Assembly: GCA_041166385.1 (NCBI GenBank)
Contig: JBEEFW010000059.1
Span: forward strand, 32,147 to 96,146
Origin: DASUCS01 sp041166385
GTDB lineage: Bacteria; Actinomycetota; Acidimicrobiia; Acidimicrobiales; JACDCH01
DNA: 64,000 nt
Direction: 5' to 3'
The position numbers and the translations under genes were made by a program. Within the stretch, counting starts at the first letter, position 1. Each line of letters begins with the position of its first letter. Of the stretch, positions 60,754 to 64,000 are shown in pieces. The notes under the pieces were generated by a model. That model was not told where the DNA came from. It saw nothing but the letters and a program-made list of their open reading frames with translations, and did no database searches.

Positions 60754-61878
60754 ATGGACTTCGATTTGCCGGGGGAAGGCGATCCGCGCCGAGTCGAGGT
60801 GCGCACGTGGCTCGAGCAGCATCAGCGACCTTCGGGCCGACAGCTCGCGGAGGCCGGGTACGTCGCGCCGCACTGGCCGAAGCCCTACGGCCTCGATGCC
60901 GATCCGGTGCACCAGATCATCATCGACGACGAACTGCGACGCGCCGGTGTCCGCCGCCCGGAGAACACGATCGGTATCGGGTGGGCCGGCCCGACGATGT
61001 TGCACGCGGGCTCCGAAGCGCAGAAGGACCGCTACCTCTTACCGCTCCTCGCCGGCGAGGAAGTGTGGTGTCAGCTGTTCAGCGAACCCGAGGCCGGCAG
61101 CGACCTCGCCGGTCTGCGCACACGCGCCGAGCGCGACGGTGACGAATATGTCGTGAACGGCCAGAAGATATGGACGTCAGGCGCGCACGTCTCGAAGTTC
61201 GGCATTCTCATCGCGCGCACCAATCCCGAGGCGACGAAGCACAAGGGCATCTCGTACTTCGTCTGCCCGATGGACGCGCCTGGCATCGAGATCCGCCCGA
61301 TCGTCGAGATGACCGGCGTGCACATGTTCAACGAGGTGTTCTTCACCGACGTGCGGATACCGGCCGAGAACTTGGTCGGCGAGGAGAACGAGGGTTGGTC
61401 GCTGGCAAAGGTCACGCTCGGCAACGAGCGCGTGTCGCTGTCGAGCGGGGGCGCGTTGTGGGGACGGGGACCGACGGCCGGCGACCTGCTGGATCTCGTG
61501 CGCTCGCACGGTGGCATCGACGATCCGGTGATGCGACAGGAGCTCGCTCGGCTCTACATCGACGAGAAGGTGCTCGACCTCATTCGATTGCGCACGGTTT
61601 CGGCGCGCATCCGCGGCGAGCCGCCCGGTCCGGAAGCCTCGATTCGCAAAGTGATGGCCGACGAGCACGGGCAGCGCATCATGCAGCTGGCCAATGCGCT
61701 CTGCGGATCTTCGGGGATGCTCTCGTCGTCGGGACCCCTCGGCGCTCCGGCTGACATGTGGTACTACGGCTTCCTGTTCAGCCCCGCGCTGACGATCGGC
61801 GGCGGCACCGGCGAGGTGCAACGCAACATCATCGGCGAGCGCGTGCTCGGACTCCCGCACGACATGGATCTCACCTGA
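60754..61878 (+). CDS. acyl-CoA dehydrogenase
   Basis: 374 residues from ATG 60754. VWCQLFSEPEAGSDLAGLRTRAERDGDEYVVNGQKIWTSGAHVSKFGILIARTNP, FNEVFFTDVRIPAENLVGEENEGWSLAKVTLGNERV and GGGTGEVQRNIIGERVLGLPHD are the ACAD motifs. Substrate unknown. It ends one base before a terminator-like hairpin. The short, single-subunit form is again of the actinobacterial steroid/branched ACAD group (inference). Confidence 0.9.
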   Translation: MDFDLPGEGDPRRVEVRTWLEQHQRPSGRQLAEAGYVAPHWPKPYGLDADPVHQIIIDDELRRAGVRRPENTIGIGWAGPTMLHAGSEAQKDRYLLPLLAGEEVWCQLFSEPEAGSDLAGLRTRAERDGDEYVVNGQKIWTSGAHVSKFGILIARTNPEATKHKGISYFVCPMDAPGIEIRPIVEMTGVHMFNEVFFTDVRIPAENLVGEENEGWSLAKVTLGNERVSLSSGGALWGRGPTAGDLLDLVRSHGGIDDPVMRQELARLYIDEKVLDLIRLRTVSARIRGEPPGPEASIRKVMADEHGQRIMQLANALCGSSGMLSSSGPLGAPADMWYYGFLFSPALTIGGGTGEVQRNIIGERVLGLPHDMDLT

Positions 61879-61932
61879 GCGACTGAAGTGCACGGACATG
61901 ACGCTTCCGTCATGCGGGTGCACTTCAGTCGC
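61879..61932. terminator. perfect 15-base stem hairpin between convergent genes
   Basis: GCGACTGAAGTGCAC (61879-61893) pairs perfectly with GTGCACTTCAGTCGC (61918-61932); an inner 7-base stem CATGACG/CGTCATG (61897-61903/61908-61914) with CTTC loop sits on top, separated by a 3 x 3 internal loop. It lies between the ends of the ACAD and DCC genes. It is similar in role to the 48-base family but has a different sequence. Confidence 0.8.
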
Positions 61933-61933
61933 G

Positions 61934-62314
61934 TCAGGGCAGCTTGCAGGCGGGGGTGCCGCCCGGGAGGCGGTGCCGGTTCTTGGCGATGATCACGTAG
62001 GCCACGGCCGCCAGCCACGAGAACGGTGGCACGAGCAGCAGTGCTCCGAGAAGTCGCCATGCACCGCCCGCGGCGACCAGCGCCTTGCCGATCGAGCGAT
62101 GGCCTCGGTACGTGCGACCGCGTTCGTCGACCCAGTACGCCGCGGTCGTCACGTCGGACTCCGTCAGGCCGATCGCCCCGAGATCGACGCGCTGCCAGGG
62201 CTCGACACGCGTGCCGCTCGGCAGCCGGTGCTCGATCCACGTCGCTGAGCTCGTGCAGAAGCTGCAGTCACCGTCGAAGATCAGCAGCGGCCCATTGGGG
62301 ACGGCAGACGACAC
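61934..62314 (-). CDS. DCC-family thiol-disulfide oxidoreductase (DUF393)
   Basis: 126 residues from GTG 62314. FDGDCSFCTSSATWI carries the D-x-C-x-x-C motif of the DCC family; a single hydrophobic stretch (LLGALLLVPPFSWLAAVAYVIIAKNRHRLPGG) follows. Probably a small membrane-associated redox protein. The start lies 21 bases from the divergent gene at 62336. Confidence 0.82.
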   Translation of the reverse strand: MSSAVPNGPLLIFDGDCSFCTSSATWIEHRLPSGTRVEPWQRVDLGAIGLTESDVTTAAYWVDERGRTYRGHRSIGKALVAAGGAWRLLGALLLVPPFSWLAAVAYVIIAKNRHRLPGGTPACKLP

Positions 62315-62335
62315 CCCACTACTGTGCCGTCTCCG

Positions 62336-62725
62336 ATGGCCAAAAAGGAATCCACCGACCCGGTCTTGAAGCCGAAGGAACGGGTGGTCGCCACTGTCGA
62401 CATGCCGGGCATCCCCGAAGGCACCACCGGGAGGGTCATCCTCCCGGAAGGGCTGACGTGGATCCGCTACTGGGTGCGGTTCGACAACGGCGTCGTGCGC
62501 GGCACGATCGACCGCCGAAAGCTCGCCCGTCCGGGGGAGTGGGCGGAGCTCGTCCGCCGTCGCGAGAGCGGCGAGGACATGCCTGCCCCCGCTACCGCGG
62601 CGAGCAGCGACAGTGCGCCTGCCGCCGCCGCGGCGGAGGGCGAGTCGGTGATGATCAACGGGGTTCCGGTCCCGGGTTTCCTGATCGAGCGCAGCAAGCA
62701 ACGACGCGAATTCTTGGGGGTCTGA
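62336..62725 (+). CDS. 129-residue hypothetical protein upstream of an LLM oxidoreductase
   Basis: ATG 62336 (an upstream GTG is possible). KPKERVVATVDMPGIPEGTTGRVILPEGLTWIRYWVRFDNGVVRGTIDRRKLARPGEW is a small beta-strand-rich core, followed by an Ala/Pro/Ser-rich linker and a C-terminal SVMINGVPVPGFLIERSKQRREFLGV. TACTGT at 62320-62325 lies 10 bases before it. The ATG of the next gene overlaps its stop as TGATG, so it is co-translated with the LLM enzyme. Family not recognised. Confidence 0.7.
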   Translation: MAKKESTDPVLKPKERVVATVDMPGIPEGTTGRVILPEGLTWIRYWVRFDNGVVRGTIDRRKLARPGEWAELVRRRESGEDMPAPATAASSDSAPAAAAAEGESVMINGVPVPGFLIERSKQRREFLGV

Positions 62726-63768
62726 TGCAGATTTCGATGCCGATCAGCTACGCGGGCGGGTTCGAGGAATCGGCCCGGCAGGTCGCCGACCTCGAGAAGG
62801 CCGGGCTCGACATGGCATGGGTCGCCGAGGCCTACGGCTACGACGGCGTGAGCTTCATGGGCTACCTCGCGGCCAAGACCGAACGCGTACAGATCTGCTC
62901 GGGCATCCTCCCGCTGTACACGCGCACGCCAACGTTGTTGGCCATGACCGCCGCCGGCGTCGACGCGTTGTCGGGCGGACGGTGTGTGCTCGGTCTCGGC
63001 GCGTCCGGTCCGCAAGTGATCGAGGGCTTCCACGGTGTCGTCTACGACAAGCCGTTGGCGCGCACGCGCGAGATCGTCTCGATCTGTCGCAAGGTCTGGG
63101 CGCGCGAGGCGCCTCTGACGAACGAAGGCCCGCTCTACCCGATTCCGGTTCCGGAGGGACAGGGAACCGGCCTCGGCAAGCCGTTGAAGATCATCGGCCA
63201 CCCGGTGCGCTCGCGCATTCCGGTGTACATCGCGTCCCTCGGCGAGAAGAACGTTGCGCTCACCGCCGAGATCGCCGATGGCTGGCTGCCGATCTTCTAC
63301 GTCCCCGAGAAGGCGAACGACGTGTTCGGCAAGGCGCTCGCGGAAGGGAACGCGAAACGCGCCGCTGACCTCGGGCCTCTGGAGGTCGCGGCCGGCGGTG
63401 TCGTGTGCATCACCGATGACGAGGCGCAGGCAGAGTCGATCCGCGACTTCGGGCGGGCGATGGCTGCGCTGTACATCGGGGGCATGGGCGCGCGAGGCCA
63501 GAACTTCTACAACGCGCTCGTATCGCGGTATGGCTACGAGCAGGAAGCGGCCGAAATCCAGGATCTCTACCTCGCGGGTAACAAGCAGGAGGCGGCGGCC
63601 AAGGTGCCGGCTGAGTTGCTCGAGAAGACGTCGCTGTGCGGCTCGGAGGGCTACATCAAGGACCGCATCGCCGCCTACAAGGAGGCGGGCGTCACGATCC
63701 TGCAGATCACGCCCATCGCGGAGAACCCGGCCGACGTGATCGAGAAGCTCAAGACCTGGACCGCCTGA
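62725..63768 (+). CDS. LLM-class (F420-type) oxidoreductase
   Basis: 347 residues from ATG 62725. MPISYAGGFEESARQVADLEKAGLDMAWVAEAYGYDGVSFMGYLAAKT, ICSGILPLYTRTPTLLAMTAAGVDALSGGRCVLGLGASGPQVIEGFHG and PVYIASLGEKNVALTAEIADGWLPIFY are TIM-barrel luciferase-like motifs; the length equals that of common F420-dependent members. Its partner gene upstream is of unknown function. Substrate cannot be named. Confidence 0.88.
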   Translation: MQISMPISYAGGFEESARQVADLEKAGLDMAWVAEAYGYDGVSFMGYLAAKTERVQICSGILPLYTRTPTLLAMTAAGVDALSGGRCVLGLGASGPQVIEGFHGVVYDKPLARTREIVSICRKVWAREAPLTNEGPLYPIPVPEGQGTGLGKPLKIIGHPVRSRIPVYIASLGEKNVALTAEIADGWLPIFYVPEKANDVFGKALAEGNAKRAADLGPLEVAAGGVVCITDDEAQAESIRDFGRAMAALYIGGMGARGQNFYNALVSRYGYEQEAAEIQDLYLAGNKQEAAAKVPAELLEKTSLCGSEGYIKDRIAAYKEAGVTILQITPIAENPADVIEKLKTWTA

Positions 63769-63771
63769 GCC

Positions 63772-63819
63772 AAATCCAGTGCATCGCGACACAAAACTGT
63801 GTCGTAGTGCACTGGATTT
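63772..63819. repeat. 48-base hairpin, copy 4
   Basis: 22-base arms at 63772-63793 and 63798-63819, loop AAAC. 19 Watson-Crick pairs, two G-T pairs and one mismatch. The right arm differs from that of copy 3 at a single base, while the left arm has diverged at three. It follows the LLM gene stop by 3 bases. Confidence 0.88.
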
Positions 63820-64000
63820 CGCTCCGGGCGTGTGGCGCTGGGCGCCGCACCTCGGGGGGAGAGGTGCGGCGGCCCTGCGCTGGCACCGCCGCGTGCCACT
63901 GCGATGACGGTAAGAGGGTCAGGTTTCGCGCTTGTGTCGTGACGGTGAACAACCGTCAGCGATACGCACCTGCGCCGGTGAACATGCCGCGGTGCCAGCG
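63820..64000. other. 181 bases at the window end with no convincing gene
   Basis: No start codon with family-like coding follows the hairpin. The stretch is GC-rich with short repeats such as GGTGCGGC. It could be the upstream region or 3' end of a gene outside the window. Confidence 0.4.

Noticed and set aside
1..64000. Insertion sequences, prophage or integrated element
   Set aside because: No transposase, integrase or phage genes, no long terminal repeats and no tRNA edge were found.

Overview
The window is a gene-dense, visibly high-G+C stretch of a bacterial chromosome. It suggests an actinobacterium, most likely of the class Acidimicrobiia. Reasons: four LLM-class (F420-type) oxidoreductases, many acyl-CoA and sterol catabolism genes of mycobacterial type, a GWW-ASDG-WYPP N-terminal motif, GTG/TTG starts, many 1- or 4-base start/stop overlaps, and leaderless-looking promoters (TANNNT 6-10 bases before the start codon). 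I see no rRNA, tRNA, insertion sequence, prophage or CRISPR array. The taxonomic call is inference.

Layout. 1-6.9 kb: a branched-chain-amino-acid-type (LIV) ABC transporter: the end of one ATPase, then ATPase LivF, a fused LivHM permease and a divergent substrate-binding lipoprotein, with a secreted anchored protein and a two-helix membrane protein in the livF operon. 7-17.5 kb: a sterol side-chain degradation cluster resembling the M. tuberculosis fadD19-echA19-cyp142-Rv3521-ltp4-ltp3 region: a FadD19-like ligase, two DUF35 proteins, Ltp4-like and Ltp3-like aldolases, EchA19-like hydratase, CYP125/142-like P450, a KstR-like TetR repressor and a FadA5-like thiolase. Candidate KstR boxes lie before the ligase, before the DUF35 genes and between the transporter genes, so uptake and degradation may be co-regulated. 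17.5-37.6 kb: amidase, thioesterases, LLM oxidoreductases, AlkB, MFS, GT39 with its TetR and a perfect 23-base operator, an M1-like membrane peptidase, a GlxA/FtrA regulator, a methyltransferase-DNA glycosylase fusion, DUF2207 and SDR genes. 37.7-50.7 kb: wax ester synthase/DGAT, serine hydrolase, DsbA-like, PAP2, Cas4/RecB-like nuclease, alkyl-sulfatase-like MBL enzyme, TetR, AhpD-like, FAD oxidase, PLP enzyme, a terpenoid-toroid-like protein and an apparently circularly permuted phosphatase-superfamily enzyme. 50.8-63.8 kb: acyl-CoA dehydrogenases, PhyH, Hsd4A-like SDR, an acyl-CoA synthetase, an ECF sigma factor with a partner membrane protein, a secreted esterase, and another LLM oxidoreductase.

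Three genome-level patterns stand out. A family of four 48-base hairpins (22-base arms, 4-base loop, conserved AAATCC...CACA arm ends) sits in intergenic gaps. Divergent gene pairs only 23-27 bases apart have overlapping -10 hexamers that would make both mRNAs leaderless. Many operon joints use ATGA, GTGA, TTGA, CTGA or TGATG overlaps. Protein family calls are from recognised motifs and remembered family sequences; no search was run.
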